A stretch of DNA of 64,000 nucleotides from Symsagittifera roscoffensis (GCF_963678635.1 NC_087071.1:7765624-7829623); one strand, 5' to 3'. Shown: positions 1-10,940, counted from the stretch's first letter. Program-made: numbers and translations. Notes: a model not told the origin generated them from the sequence alone.

Positions 1-635
1 GCTCGAAAGAGATGCCTACGTATCCAGTTTCCTTGCATTTCACCACGCAGTTTCCAATCAAAGCGGCTCTAAATCTGTTTTGGCAGCAGTCCTTGTTTGG
101 GATAAAATTATACAGTGAAATTTATATTTACTTTTTGAACATTGGCGAACATACTATATTTACAAATCATCAAAAAACCTAAAAACTGGTATTTTTCATT
201 TCAATTACCACAAACATCTGAGTGGGTTCGCATCATTTGCTGAGTGAGCGTATCTAAGTCAATTCCTGCCATAATGTCGATGTTTATATCCTTGTTGCAT
301 TATGCAAATTTATGGAGCCAGTGTTTTCTTATTTTCATGTTTTCTTATTTTCAAAAAAAAAACACAAAAATCTCCATCCTAGCTAGGTTAATGTCAATTC
401 ACTCTTGTCAAATTTTCAAAGGAAAAAAAACAGAAAATTTGCTGGCTTTTTAACCAGCAATTTTTCAAATTTTTCCTACACTCACACGTTTTACATTTAT
501 TATTCTGCATGACATAGTGCGCGGGGATGAAACAAGATTTTTTTTCGAACATATAATCATTTTTATTTTAATTGATGTTCAGGGTCATCAAAATTTAAAA
601 TATTTTTCAGCAGTGATCATTTTTCGCAAGGTTAT
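1..635. other. No recognisable gene
   Basis: AT-rich sequence left of the first LTR. Short open frames on the plus strand have no recognisable motif and are rich in Phe, Ile and Lys, as expected from AT-rich noncoding DNA. I see nothing supportable here. Confidence 0.5.
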
Positions 636-890
636 TGTGGTACTCTGTAGTACTGCTGCCACAGTAACCTTGGAAGTTTGGTTATTTTTATTTGTTATGT
701 ATTGTTATTATGTATTCGAGGCCAATCTAGCAGGCCTACTTCAGCGGTCATTTGACTGTTGTTATTATCTGGCAGAGAGTGAACAACTAGACCTCTGAAC
801 AAAAGACTAACACTAGCATGAATCTAAATTTAAAGATATAAATCTTCCTGTTTTCACTTACTTATTAAGAACAAAGTATTGGATATCACA
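636..890 (+). repeat. 5' LTR of gypsy element G1
   Basis: Starts TGTGGTAC and ends TATCACA. It matches a second copy at 6699-6962 with the same ends and small indels. The TG...CA boundary is followed directly by TGGCGCAGCC, a normal primer-binding-site start, which fixes the right edge. The copies differ at many positions (255 versus 264 bp), so the insertion is not recent. Confidence 0.85.
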
Positions 891-1939
891 TGGCGCAGCC
901 AGCAGGATTTATGTCTCAGGATAACACAACCGTCATTAAAATCTCTGTATTTTGGACAACGGCGCATTCGGATCCTCCTTGGAATTTTATGATCTGGTTA
1001 GACCAATTCCTATTGGCAGCTACAGTCAAGGAAAATGTGAATCCCGAAGTATTATTAGAGGAACCGAAAGAAGTCCTGGTAAAGCCGTTCCCAAGACCGG
1101 AGACGCCAAGAGATAACGAAGATGCGCAGGCAGTCACGGATAGAGAAACTAGAGATAGACTGGTGAGAGACAGAGTCCTGTTAGAAAATGAAGAACGAAG
1201 AGCAAGAGGACCTAAGGTCGGTCACAATGCGTACTATAACGAGGTGCAGAAAAGAGTGGCCTCTAGATTATTTTTAGCATTGGACACAGAAGGAAAAAAC
1301 AAATTTGTGCAGAAGAACCCATATACAGAAGTTTCAAAACGCGAATTTAGGGAAATGGTTGAATTAGCAAAAATATCATTTGAAAAAACACAGTGTTACG
1401 TATGAACCTTATAAAAACTGTTCAATCGATCGCAGGAAGCAGGAGAAACGTTGGAGATATTTCATGCAGCACTAACTGCGCAGGCAGTTAGAGCGGAATT
1501 AGGGACACTCAAAAACGAATTAGTCCGCGACATATTTATATCGAAAATGAAGACTACGGCACTGCAGGATACACTGACGTTTGAAACGTTTACTCCGGAT
1601 GAAGTGTTGAAAAGGGCAATAAAATTTGAACAGAGCGAACAAACGCCGCATGAATTTGAAAAATCAAACACAGCTGCTGCAGGTGCAAGTCAAGTTCATG
1701 GGATAATGAAAATCAAACAGGAACCAATCCTGAACGTGGGAAACATGAGCACGAACAGTCGGAGACAATCGAGGGAAAAAAACAAGAGACGAGCAAATGA
1801 CAGAAAGGATGGAAAAAACTATGCAGAAACGAAACCTTGTACTCGATGCGCAAGGCCATTTGGAGAAGGCCATCTGAAAAAATGGCCGGCCATGGGCGAG
1901 ACATGTGAAAAATGTTCTAAACCGTACCACTTTGCATAA
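890..1939 (+). pseudogene. Gag of Ty3/gypsy element G1 (broken)
   Basis: Gag packages the element RNA into cytoplasmic virus-like particles. The first frame runs 890-1405 from an ATG formed by the last base of the LTR plus the first two bases of the primer site. After a break a second frame runs 1451-1939. The C-terminus carries a double zinc-knuckle-like arrangement (CTRC near 1840, then CEKCSKPYHFA), but one expected Cys in the first knuckle reads Trp (KKWPAMG). A charged stretch rich in Glu and Arg fills residues 45-110. A diverged minus-strand relative of this Gag lies at 46064-46830, and the shared block FHA..KAQA.R..LGTL supports the assignment. Non-functional as it stands. Confidence 0.75.
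891..908 (+). other. Primer binding site of G1
   Basis: TGGCGCAGCCAGCAGG lies immediately after the LTR and begins with TGG, complementary to the CCA end of a tRNA. The same sequence with one change follows the downstream LTR at 6963. The priming tRNA is not identified. Confidence 0.6.
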
Positions 1940-2203
1940 AGGTGAAGGTCTCAACAAGTAAATGAGATTGCTGAAAAAACGCCTAGCTCAGATGAGGAGT
2001 GTAAATTGATTCAGTCTTTTGACTCATGCGATGAGTTTGAGATCATGGCGGTCGATTCGAACACTCCATCGATATCGAGCAGGTAGACGAATATATAAAG
2101 AAGCAATTGAAACGAAAAGTAGTTGTCGGGGAAAGAAGTAAAGACACACAAAACGTCGACATACGCAGGAACCCCGATCACAACAAATAAAATCGTTAAA
2201 AGC

Positions 2204-2300
2204 ATTGGTTCGTTTTGATCATCAGATCATCAATATGATTATTGACACAGGTAGCCCAGTATCGTTCTTCACTTGGACGAATTGAAAAAATATACTAGAG
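2204..2300 (+). pseudogene. Aspartic protease fragment of G1
   Basis: A short plus-strand frame reads MIIDTGSPVSFF at about 2235-2270. This contains the DTG catalytic triplet with hydrophobic residues before it and Ser-Pro after, the hallmark of retroelement aspartic proteases that cut Gag-Pol. It lies between Gag and RT, the expected place. The flanks are interrupted by stops and frame changes, so only the active-site segment is clearly readable. Confidence 0.65.
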
Positions 2301-2500
2301 TCCTCAAAAAATACGAAGTTTATTCCACAAGAAAGTCTCAATTTGTCATCACAATTTGTAGACTACAATAAACAACCGATTAATATTTTGGGGCAATCAC
2401 CAAAATCATCCGTTCGGCAGGATGGGAAGTGGTGGGAGCATCATTTTTATTCACAGAGCGACGCACAAGGTGCATACTGGGACTTGACTTATAAAGAAAA

Positions 2501-3387
2501 GTGGGGATACATACTACACAAAAGCTGGCACCAAAAGATAAAACGAGGTTTGACGTGCTACTGTGCGAGCAGTCAGAAGGTTGGAAACAAAAAATTTACA
2601 ATAAGTTCAAAAGTCTTTTTGATCGTCAGTGTTGCTCGAGAAACCATGCAGTCAGTAAGAAATTTAAATATCTACACTGTCCCCTACAAGAAAAAGGGAG
2701 AAGGATACCAATACACATTCAAGAAAAAGTACAAGTGGAGATAGATAAACTGTTGAGAGAAGGGCATATAGAACGTCTGGACGAATGTACTAGTGACTGT
2801 TTTATAGCACCAATTGTAATCACAGTAAAAAAGATTTTTCCATAAAACTGGCATTGGATGAAAAACCTATTAACAGGCAATTGTTCAAAAACAAATTTCA
2901 AATGCCAAATGTTGACGAACTTTTGGATGGAGTTAGTCAAATAGTAACAGAAAACACAAGGGGCACTTTGTATTTCTCAGTTTTGGGCCTAAATTATGCT
3001 CACAGTCAACTAAAGTTGACTGCTGAAACAGCAAAACAATGCAAATTTAACATAATAGGTGGACAGGCCACTGGAACGTACAAGTTCCTTACTGGATTCT
3101 ATGGGCTTACTGACAAGCCAGCAGAGTTTCAAAAGGCGATGGATCGAACTGTAAATCATGCGAAAAACACGTTTTGTTTTCTTGATGACATCCTTATTGT
3201 GTCAAAAGGCAGTGAACAAGAACATGAAAAATTGATATTAAATGTTCTGGAGAAACTCGGCAAAGAAAATTTGGCACTGAAACTCTGGAAATCTGAGTCT
3301 GTTCAAGCGGAGGTAAATTGGTTAGGGCATGCACTATCGCCAGAGGGTGTTACAACGAAAATAACAAAAACGGAGGCGATATTGTAG
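2501..3387 (+). pseudogene. Reverse transcriptase of G1 (frameshifted)
   Basis: Synthesises cDNA from element RNA. The RT leader is open to 2845 (KGRRIPIHIQEKV, then EGHIERLDE and IAPIVITVKK, standard gypsy RT blocks 1-2). A frame change near 2840 moves the reading to 2854-3387. That part holds the FQMPN block, GLTDKPAEFQKAMD and the catalytic FLDDILIVSKG (Y/FxDD) at about 3177-3210, then WLGHALSPEGV of the thumb. Order and spacing are those of Ty3/gypsy. The frameshift inside RT disables the protein. G2 at 53989-54560 is the same lineage. Confidence 0.85.
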
Positions 3388-4189
3388 CCAAGTCCACCAA
3401 AATTACTGAAGCAACTCAGGTCATTTATGGGCAGCATAAACCATTTGGCAAAATTCATCCCAAATGCTGCTAGTTTAACAGAGAAACTTAGACCCTTTTT
3501 GCGAGAAAAAGAACAAAAGAATCTTAGAAGCGTGAAAATTCAAGTAAAAAAACTTGAATGGGTGGGGAAGAACACTCCGAAAAATTTGAATCAATAAAAA
3601 CAACAGTAGCAAATATAACACAAAAACATTTCTAAAATCCTCTGAAGGATACTAGAGTAAAATATGACACTAGCCATAGTGGACTAGGCGCAACGCGGGA
3701 ACAAAAAAGCGACGAAGGGATCGCGTTCGCGTCGAGATATCTAAACGTACAAGAAAAAAATACTCGACAAATGAGCTAGAACTGCTAGCAGTAGTATGGT
3801 ATGTTGATCGATTTCAACACTATTTGTTAGGGAAAGAATTCGTGATAGCAACAGATCATAAAGCTCTCATTTCAGCTTAAGACGAAAATAGGTCAAATAA
3901 AACATACCAATCTCGATTGACTAGATGGGTAGATGGATTACTGCCATATCAATTCAAGGTTGTTCATATACCGGGAAAAGATATGGGCATAGTCGACTAT
4001 CTTTCTAGAGAACCTAACGGCGAACCGTGGCCAGAGACATATTTAGATGAAAAGTTCGTGGTAGCATCGATTGAATGTTTTCACAAAGCACTCGACTGCT
4101 TAAACAGTCGGCTAAACGATACACCACACGCTATTCAGAATGATAATATTCTAGAATATTCCGGATCGAGAAACACAATGGACGAATAA
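3388..4189 (+). pseudogene. RNase H and connection of G1
   Basis: Follows RT. The connection reads SFMGSINHLAKFIPNA near 3420-3470. RNase H contains [10 protein letters not shown] (first Asp, about 3662-3690), [19 protein letters not shown] (Glu, about 3765) and [10 protein letters not shown] (Asp, about 3845), then an in-frame stop at about 3878. Past the stop it continues LTRWVDGLLPYQFKVVHIPGK and DYLSREP to 4189, the usual end of gypsy RNase H. The catalytic acidic residues are still visible, but several stops and frame changes lie between RT and here. Confidence 0.8.
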
Positions 4190-4694
4190 AACGCTAAGTC
4201 ATCCCACGGTTGCTATAGCAACCGTTCTGTTCAAAAACAAACCAGGCTCGACCGGAACGAAAACGATCCAATCTCAAGCCTTTCAAACTGTGAGCCAAAC
4301 ATTTTAAGGAAAATTTCTCATTGCAAACAGTCGGTCGATAGTAAACAAGTAAATATAGAAAGAAGAAATAGAATGGAGGAGAAACCGAAAAAGACAGTAA
4401 AAATAGTGGAACGAGAAAGAAGCCTCAGAGATCAACTGCTGGAACAAGTGACGGAGACGACATATAGAAGAACAAGAACAGTACAACGAGGACACGAATC
4501 AGAAGGTTCAGATGATGATATCGGAAAGGGGCGGAAAACAGTACGGATACAACAAGGGAACAGAGTAGATATTTTGACGGAGGAAGTCACAGGGACATTT
4601 CAAAGTCAAATTCTGAAAATTCGTATTCAGTGGACATTCCCCAGGTTGAATGGAGAGCAATGGAGCGCTAGATTAAAGCAAACACTGGACAAAG
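4190..4694 (+). pseudogene. G1 pol linker, integrase N-terminal domain missing
   Basis: A plus-strand frame (4373-4765) is rich in Glu, Arg and Lys (SLRDQLLEQVTE, GRKTVRIQQGN) and resembles nothing I recognise. The integrase HHCC zinc domain and the first catalytic Asp, expected between RNase H and the TDQ motif, are not found in any frame. An internal deletion near 4690 is the simplest reading. Confidence 0.45.
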
Positions 4695-5689
4695 TTGGGC
4701 GAAAACAGGATTACTGGGGGAAAATCATCAATAGAATTTCTCCGTACATGCATAGACACTTATGAAATACCGGAGTCAATTAAAACGGATCAATTTTCCA
4801 AATTCAAAGGAAAAACGATGAAAAAATTTTGTGCCGACAACAATATCCAACGAAAATTCTGTCCGGTAGGTGATCACCGAGGGTGCGGTCTGGTAGAAAG
4901 AACAATACAGACGATTAAACGGAGGCTCGGTGTCATGCTTTTAGACGAAAACGTATTGTCTATAAAACTTTGCCTAAGTACGATAAAAAGAGATCGAAGA
5001 TGCAATAAGCAAAAAACGATAAAAGTGTTCCCATTTGAAGCACACTTTGGCATATTACCGAAAAACGAACTTAAAATTATAAGGGATAAATTCATCAATG
5101 AGTCTGGTTGTTCAGATAAAGAGCATCTGGAACGTTCTGCTCTAGCAGCTTCCCAATTGAAAAGACGAAGTGATCAACCGAGGGACAATGTGAAAATTGT
5201 CAGGAAAGGGCAGAATAGCCGGGACGTAAGCCCACTATTTCAACGGAATACATTCGCTGCAAAAGAACGCCTGAGAGTGAAAGAACCGAAAAAGTCACTC
5301 GAGGCAAATGCAAGATGGAACGCCACACGAAGGAATACGTCGGCTAACGAGTTGAGAAGAGTAGTGGATCAGACCAGCACTATAAATCCGAAACTCAGAA
5401 ATAGTTAGTGTGTTTTTGGGAAAAAGGATTTATAGAGGATAAGCAGAGCCCCGATGCTGGACCCTTGACAGGCAATTTTCTTCGCAATTACGAACCGAGA
5501 AAAAGCGGAAAGGCTCTGACAATACCGCTCAAAGGAAAAATTGTAGCCAAAACACCATCGACAATAAAAACAGCTGCAGGTGAAGTTTACAGAAAAAATG
5601 ACATAGCTAAGACGAAAGAATCTTTAGCACCTGCAGTGAATAGATCCGATCAAAAGAGAAGCCCAACAAGGCAGGAGCCAAGAAGTTAG
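4695..5689 (+). pseudogene. Integrase C-terminal half of G1
   Basis: The catalytic core is entered midway: CIDTYEIPESIKTDQ supplies the second catalytic Asp (about 4795), then CGLVERTIQTIKRRLG supplies the Glu (about 4890-4930). Together these are typical of gypsy DDE integrases that insert the cDNA. A basic region follows to 5401. After a frame change, 5408-5689 carries GKIVAKTPSTIKTAAGEVYRK, an SH3-like C-terminal DNA-binding segment. The first catalytic Asp and the zinc finger are missing, so the enzyme is dead. Confidence 0.75.
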
Positions 5690-6698
5690 CTACACAAAAC
5701 AGTAAGAGAAGATGAAGAGGCGGAGAGTGAATCAGATGACGAATACGATAACTCAAATCACTGGCATTACAGTAAAGTTCCTAATGAAGATAGCACTTCT
5801 AAAGATAGGTTCCAGAGTAGTCCGACGATAGTAACTTCGAAGGACACAGGGGCGGGGGGTGGGCTGAATTTGGCTGTCAAAAAGTGCAAAGCCGAACAAT
5901 GCAGGACCCTCATCGAATAACAGCAAACCCACAGTTCAAGAAGCCCAAAAAATCAATTCTGCAAAGGCAGTAATTGTGGAACCCCATGATCGAAAAAACG
6001 AAAATGACGATGCACCAATCTCATCGACTTCAAATAAAACCACGGAAGGGAGTAAACGCATCACTAGGCAGACAAACGAAAAAGAAGATTTGGATACCTT
6101 CCAAAATAAAGATATGACACCAGGAGAATGGGATGAACTAGCTGAACAAGTTTTGACCAGAGGTTTTTAGAAAGCAGCGGAACAAATTCTCACAGCAAAA
6201 ACAGATACGTTGTTGAGTTCCCTCCACCAGGTTTCTCAGATATCTCGGATCAGGAGGAATAAAAAACAACAATAAGGCGAAGTAACAGACAAACAAAAAA
6301 CCAGGGGCCATAGCGATACGAAAGCCCAGTGTCTTATTCAGTAAAGCTGATTTTTTGTGAGGACGGCATTACAGAGTTGAACATGGCAGCTCTTGAAGCG
6401 TATCGGACAGACTAGCGAAGTTTGATACTGATACCGAAACAACGACGAGTTCAAATTTTGGACTATAGGAACGTCATTTATTTAAGCGAAGATTCGGTCA
6501 AGCATCGCTGAATAATTCTAAACCATGGAATGCCGCGCGGAAATTGTCGTTACAGTGCGAGTCGGACATGAAATTCCGCGTCGGCGTGTCGTCAAAAATG
6601 AGCGAATCTAAAAAGAATAGTTATTAAACTGAGCTTAAAACTCATATTGTATTTTAAATTTATATGTTATCATATAAAATTTTGTTGTTTTCGGGGAA
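5690..6698 (+). other. G1 3' internal tail
   Basis: Pol-end or extra-ORF remnants with many stops. The longest piece, 5976-6170, is hydrophilic (RKNENDDAPISS, TPGEWDELAEQVL). Nothing here resembles an envelope protein. The segment just before the 3' LTR (TTTTCGGGGAA at about 6688-6698) is a weak polypurine tract. Confidence 0.45.
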
Positions 6699-6962
6699 TG
6701 TGGTACTGTGTAGTTCTGCTGCCACAGTAACCTTGGAAAGTTGGATTATTATTATTTGTTATGTATTGTTACTATTATGTACTCAAGGCCATTCTAGCAG
6801 GCCTACTTCAACGGTCATTTGCCTGTTGTTATTATTTGGCAGAGAGTGAACAACTAGACCTCTGAACAAAAGACTAACAGTAGCATGAGTCTAAATTCTA
6901 AATCTAAATATAAATCTTCCTGTTTTCACTTACTTATTAAGAACAAAGTATTGGATATCACA
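6699..6962 (+). repeat. 3' LTR of G1
   Basis: Matches 636-890: same TGTGGTAC start and TATCACA end, with the internal block GCCACAGTAACCTTGGAA shared. It is followed not by host DNA but by a second primer site and internal start. Confidence 0.85.
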
Positions 6963-7080
6963 TGGCGCAGCCAGTAGGATTTATGTCTCAGGATAACACA
7001 ACCGTCATGGGAATTCCGTATTTTGGACAACGGCGCATTCGGATCCTCCTTGGAATTTTATGATCTGGTTAGACCAATCC
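6963..7080 (+). mobile_element. Truncated second G1 unit
   Basis: This copies the first ~118 bases inside G1 (891-1009), including the primer site, the gag start and the block CGGATCCTCCTTGGAATTTT. It then stops abruptly at 'gaccaatccc'. This makes LTR-internal-LTR-internal, a head-to-tail tandem whose second unit was cut off or whose continuation was deleted. Confidence 0.8.
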
Positions 7081-7249
7081 CAAAAAAAAAATTACACGAA
7101 AAAGTTTTTTTATAAGCACGATTATTATCTTTTAGTTCATTTGCTAAGATTAAAATAAATTTAAAAAAACAGGCTTTTTTTCTCAACCATCAAAATTTTC
7201 AAGCTAAAAATTATCTAGCCATATTCAAAAAGTTAATTCTTTGGTATAT

Positions 7250-7700
7250 ACAGTGCTGATTCAAATTATCCGGACAAAACGAACAAAACTTGAACTTTCA
7301 AACGCGTTTTTCTCAAATTGGGTTAAGATTAGACAAAAAGTGAAGAGATCAAAAGTTGCTTGAAATTTCAAGAGAATCAATATGGTGCTATTTTTTCTCC
7401 GAAGTGCTTAACAAACCTTTTAGCCCAAAAATGGATCATTTTGGCTTTTTCAATTAAAAAGAAATACGCTGAAACTACTTGCTTAATTAATAAGAAATTT
7501 ATATCACAGGAAGCCTCTTACGCAGTTCAACAAAATTTAAAAAGGGTTAAAAATGGCACCATTTTAATTCTGGTGAAGTTCTAAGCAACTTTTGTTCTGT
7601 TCACTTTTTGTCTAATCTGAACCCAATATGAGAAAAAAACGCGTTTGAAAGTTCAAGTTTTTTTTGTTCGTTTTAACCGGATAATTTAAATCAGCACTGT
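7250..7700. mobile_element. MITE with ~150-bp inverted repeats (Tc1/mariner type)
   Basis: Begins ACAGTGCTGATTCAAATTATCC and ends as its near inverse. The arms extend about 150 bp inward (ACTTTCAAACGCGTTTTT is shared inverted). The flanking bases read TAT on both sides, consistent with TA-target insertion. The short open frame inside has no transposase motif, so it is non-autonomous. Confidence 0.8.
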
Positions 7701-8040
7701 TATAGAAAACGAAAATAAAATCGTTTCTAATTTACACGATGTACTTGAGTCTTTCTTGCTTTGAACTTTGATTTGATTATAAATTAGTTGGTTGCACGTG
7801 TTTGGTAATTCAGTTTTGCATTATTTCAATTTTGTTTTTGCTGAGTTTTGGTTTTCAATTTCTTTCCCGGAGTTTTCCTGATTGCATGTGAAAAGTTGAA
7901 GTCATTTAAGATGGTTGTCATTTGTCAAATTTGCATATAACACTCGGCCTCAATTTGCAGTAGCAAATTAAATTAAGTAAAAGGGGTGGGGTAGTTCCTA
8001 CTTATAAAACTTGAAACGCTGGCTTAACGGTCGTTTAACT
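7701..8040. other. No recognisable gene
   Basis: AT-rich spacer between the MITE and the BEL fragment. A purine run AAAAGGGGTGGGGTAG sits at about 7980-7995, but it is on the wrong strand to be the BEL polypurine tract. No LTR end for the BEL fragment was found. Confidence 0.4.
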
Positions 8041-8900
8041 ATCAGTTGAAGTTATCGGCTATGGCTGTCGGCGCAAGGCTGCTATGGGGTGAGGCTCTCT
8101 TTGTTTCGAATCTTTGTTTGCTGGTTGATTGCAATGATTTTTGTCTCTTATTTTTTGACGAAGTAAACGCGAATCTGGTCGACATCGGTTGGTTTGTTAC
8201 CTGAGATTGGGTGGCGTCATATCCTGAAGAATCCAGACAATTTCTCTCATTTTGATAGGCGGCGTCTTCTTTGTCCATCGTTGTCCTGGCAGTAGTGTTT
8301 GGATAAACTCCTTCATCAAGCGTTTCCAAATATGGATTGCGAGTTGTTGGGCGAATTTCCATTGTCTACTGAGTTTTGAGGGCTGTTGGGTTTGTAGACG
8401 TGGCATGCTGGCATGCGTTCTCCCGAGAAGAAAATGATGTGGTGTGAGGATTTCAACATCATCGGGCAAGGCTGAAACTTTAGTGATGGGTCTTGCGTTC
8501 ATGAACTTCGCAAAAAACGGCGTTGAATATGTCGTCTGTTAGAATCTGGCTTCCTATGATGGCATAGAACGAGTCTGTGACTGATCTTTTGAGTCGTTCC
8601 CATACAACTCCGAAATGAGGAGCATAGGCAGGGTTGAAGGTCCATTCAATCTGATGGTTGGCTTAGAATTGTCGTGTAACATCGGCGTCGAAGTGTCTGT
8701 TGAGTTCTTTTTCGGCTGCGGAGAAATTGGTACCATTATCAGAAACAGTTTTGGCTGGCTGCCCTCTGCGTGCAAAGAATCGTCGTAAGGTATTGATGAA
8801 GGCGTCGGCTGATTGGTCCTGGCACATCTCAAGATAAACGGCTCGTGTTGTTAGGCAAGTCATTATACGCCGTAGCGTTTGTTGTAGTTTTCTGCGGTTT
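8041..8900 (-). pseudogene. BEL/Pao integrase core and C-terminal domain
   Basis: Minus-strand remnant of pol. The core shows TRAVYLEM and VSDNGTNFSAAEKELN with the second catalytic Asp (about 8725-8840). It then shows the FNPAYAPHFGVVWERLKRSV block with the catalytic Glu (about 8580-8640). The frame at 8197-8502 has LTPHHFLLGR, SRQWKFAQQLAIHIWKRL and WTKKTPPIKMREIVWIL, the usual BEL/Pao integrase C-terminal domain. A stop at 8197 cuts it before the usual end. Frame changes near 8663 and 8880 break continuity. Integrase would insert element cDNA; this copy cannot. Confidence 0.8.
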
Positions 8901-8901
8901 T

Positions 8902-9627
8902 CTAGGCAAACGGTCCAAAGAGATCTAATCCTGTTTGTTGAAACGGGAAGGGTTTATCTTCTGGAAATCTGAAAGCGGGTAGGGACGCAAGTTCCGGCTG
9001 TAGTCCAGTTGCCTGTTGTCGTCGGCAGTCGTAACAGTTTTTCATGATTTTGTCAATGTGTGCGCGAACACAGAGATTCCAATACTCGTTTTGAAGAATA
9101 TTTTTCGAAAGCTGGCGTGGCGAATGCTGGTTGTATTTGAGGGTTTGTCCTATAAAGAGGTGAACTGCTGGGTTGTTTCCATCAAGGATAATCGGGTGTT
9201 TTATGCAATAGTCCAACTGAGATTTCTCGAGGCTTCCACGTGCTCGCAAGAGTCCGTCTTCGTCTAGAAATGGTGATAGGTGTTGAATTCTGCTAGTTGT
9301 GTTGATTCGTTTATTTTGTGTCAATGCGTTGACCTCTGGTTTGAAGCTGTCTCGTTGCGTCTGCTTGAAGATAAAATTCTTTGCGGCAATCATGTTGTTG
9401 CCTGCCAGTTCGGTGGTCGCGCTTTCGTTGCAGGAGTGTAGTCCCTTATCTTCAAATGTCCTGGCGGCACGCATCACGTATGCAGTTGTTCTGAGAATTC
9501 TTGTCCATTTGGAGAATCTGCTGTAATCGATGAAACTTTGTTCTGTCTTTACGGTGGAAGCTTGAAAAGCTTGCACTGGGGCTGTTGCTATTTCATCCAT
9601 GGGTCCAGTTTGATCGTTGAGTTGCAA
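8902..9627 (-). pseudogene. BEL/Pao integrase N-terminal zinc domain
   Basis: An open minus-strand frame of ~240 residues. It contains the RxRGRLEK-like block (LLRARGSLEKSQLDY), PIILDGNNPAVHLFIGQTL, and CYDCRRQQA as the Cys pair of an HHCC zinc finger. It ends with FQQTGLDLFGPF, where the first catalytic Asp sits. This order is characteristic of BEL/Pao integrases. It continues, after a frame change, into the core at 8663-8863. Confidence 0.8.
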
Positions 9628-9648
9628 GGTATCCGTATTGGCGTCGTT

Positions 9649-10241
9649 TTACCGTAGCTTTGGCCAGTTGCATTCTGGTTCACATATGAATTTTGGTCCG
9701 GTGAACCATCTTGACTTGTTACTGAATTCTGATAGGGGTATTCCACGGGTTCCGTCGTCTGCTGGGTTTGGGGGTCCTGAGCAATGATTCCATTGACTCG
9801 CTTGGGTGCTTTCTAAAATTTCTGCAACTCTGTGAGCCATAAAAAATTGTTGTCGTTTAGCAGATCCCTGTATCCATTGAAGAGCTGTTGTGCTGTCTGT
9901 CCACATATGCGTAGAGTTAATGTCAATCCTTTGTTCTCTACGAATGAACTTTGCGTGGCGAGCACCAAAAACTGCGGCTTGTAGTTCCAATGTAGTTATT
10001 GTGTGTTAATTTAGACAAAGGCACTGCTGATTTGCCGAGTGGCACTGTTACCGTATACAAAAAAAGCGACTGCTGCTAGGGCGCTGTAGGAGGCATCTGA
10101 AAAAACATGAAGAGCGATGTTGTCGTAGCTGTATCCAAAATAGTGTCGGGGTATTTCCACTGTCTGCAGATCGTTTCTCTCACCGAGAAGCTCAAACAGT
10201 TCAGGCATCATTTCTCGTGTAATTTGGTCGTCCCACTTCAT
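9649..10241 (-). pseudogene. BEL/Pao RNase H region
   Basis: Two overlapping-by-context minus frames. 10241-10011 has WDDQITREMMPELFELL and LHVFSDASYSALAAVAFF, carrying the first RNase H Asp. 9990-9649 has MELQAAVFGARHA (Glu) and MWTDSTTALQWIQG (Asp), then PNPADDGTRG, the signature of BEL/Pao RNase H. They follow the RT piece at 10238-10665 in the correct order on the same strand. A stop between the two frames shows decay. Confidence 0.8.
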
Positions 10242-10665
10242 TCTTTTTCTCCTATTGATTGCTGGATAATTCGTAGTCGAATTGTAATAGGTGCTGCTAT
10301 TCCAATTGGGTCAAAGATTGAAGAAGCTGCGCGAAGTAGGTTCCGTTGTGTATGTTTCTTCTGGGCGAGTTTGTTTAGTTTGTCAGTAGTGAAGCTGAGT
10401 GTATCGTTACTTACTCTCCATCGTATTCCGAGAATTCGCTTGAAGATTTTGGGGTCCTTGATTTCGTCTATGGTGATGGATCTAAGTTTTTCTGGTATTA
10501 TTTGCAGAATTCTATGATCCGTAGTGATCCACTTCTTCAGGTTGAAGCTTTCTTGTTGTAGTACGTGTCGAAGGTCTTCTATGATTTTCACTGCGGTGTC
10601 GATGTCGTCGGTGGCTTCGAAGAAGTCGTCCATGTAGAAGTCGTCCATGTAGAAGTCGTCCAAGA
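10238..10665 (-). pseudogene. BEL/Pao reverse transcriptase C-terminal part
   Basis: Minus-strand frame with FYMDDFFEATDDIDTAVKII (catalytic YMDD), KILGIRWRVSNDTLSF-like thumb (RILGIRW) and RAASSIFDPIGIAAPITIR, all standard for BEL/Pao. The 15-bp segment encoding DFYMD is repeated: agaagtcgtccatgt occurs at 10621 and 10636 with a third variant at 10651, so YMDD appears twice and a related LDD precedes it. The RT N-terminal part, protease and gag are absent because the element is broken at 10665. Confidence 0.8.
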
Positions 10666-10933
10666 GATGGGAGCAACACACTGGGAATTATGGCGTTTCG
10701 GCTGCCGAAAGAATCGGAGCCAAAGTTGTTGTGGAACATGAGAAAAAATGGTTTCCTTGAGCATTTGAAGCGAAACATGGAATTGTTTCGTCAGATCATT
10801 ACTTTTATGCGACAATAACTGCAACGCAAATTGGTTCATTAGCAAGAACGTTAAAGGAAAACCAAGGGAGTAAAGAGAGGATCGTCAGGGAAGTAATGAG
10901 ACATAAGAATTGTATAGCGTTTGTGAAAAAAGG
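10666..10933 (+). pseudogene. Gag-like fragment, copy 1
   Basis: Homologous to 13602-13885, starting at exactly the same base (gATGGGAGCAACACACTGG). In one frame it reads IMAFRLPKESEPKLLW, resembling the N-terminal block of retroelement Gag proteins (FRxPxF...PxLWF). It is fused on the left to the opposite-strand BEL RT and on the right, at 10933, to a pPolB piece. No intact frame. Confidence 0.5.
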
Positions 10934-10940
10934 CGTTTGT

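Noticed and set aside
7360-7584. 74-residue ORF inside the MITE
   Set aside because: It spans the arms and the centre of an inverted-repeat element and has no transposase motif.
10512-10845. Other minus-strand frames over the BEL/gag junction
   Set aside because: Shadow frames of the RT piece with low-complexity strings from the 15-bp repeat (SWTTSTW, LLHGRLLHG). They cross the junction into opposite-strand gag sequence.
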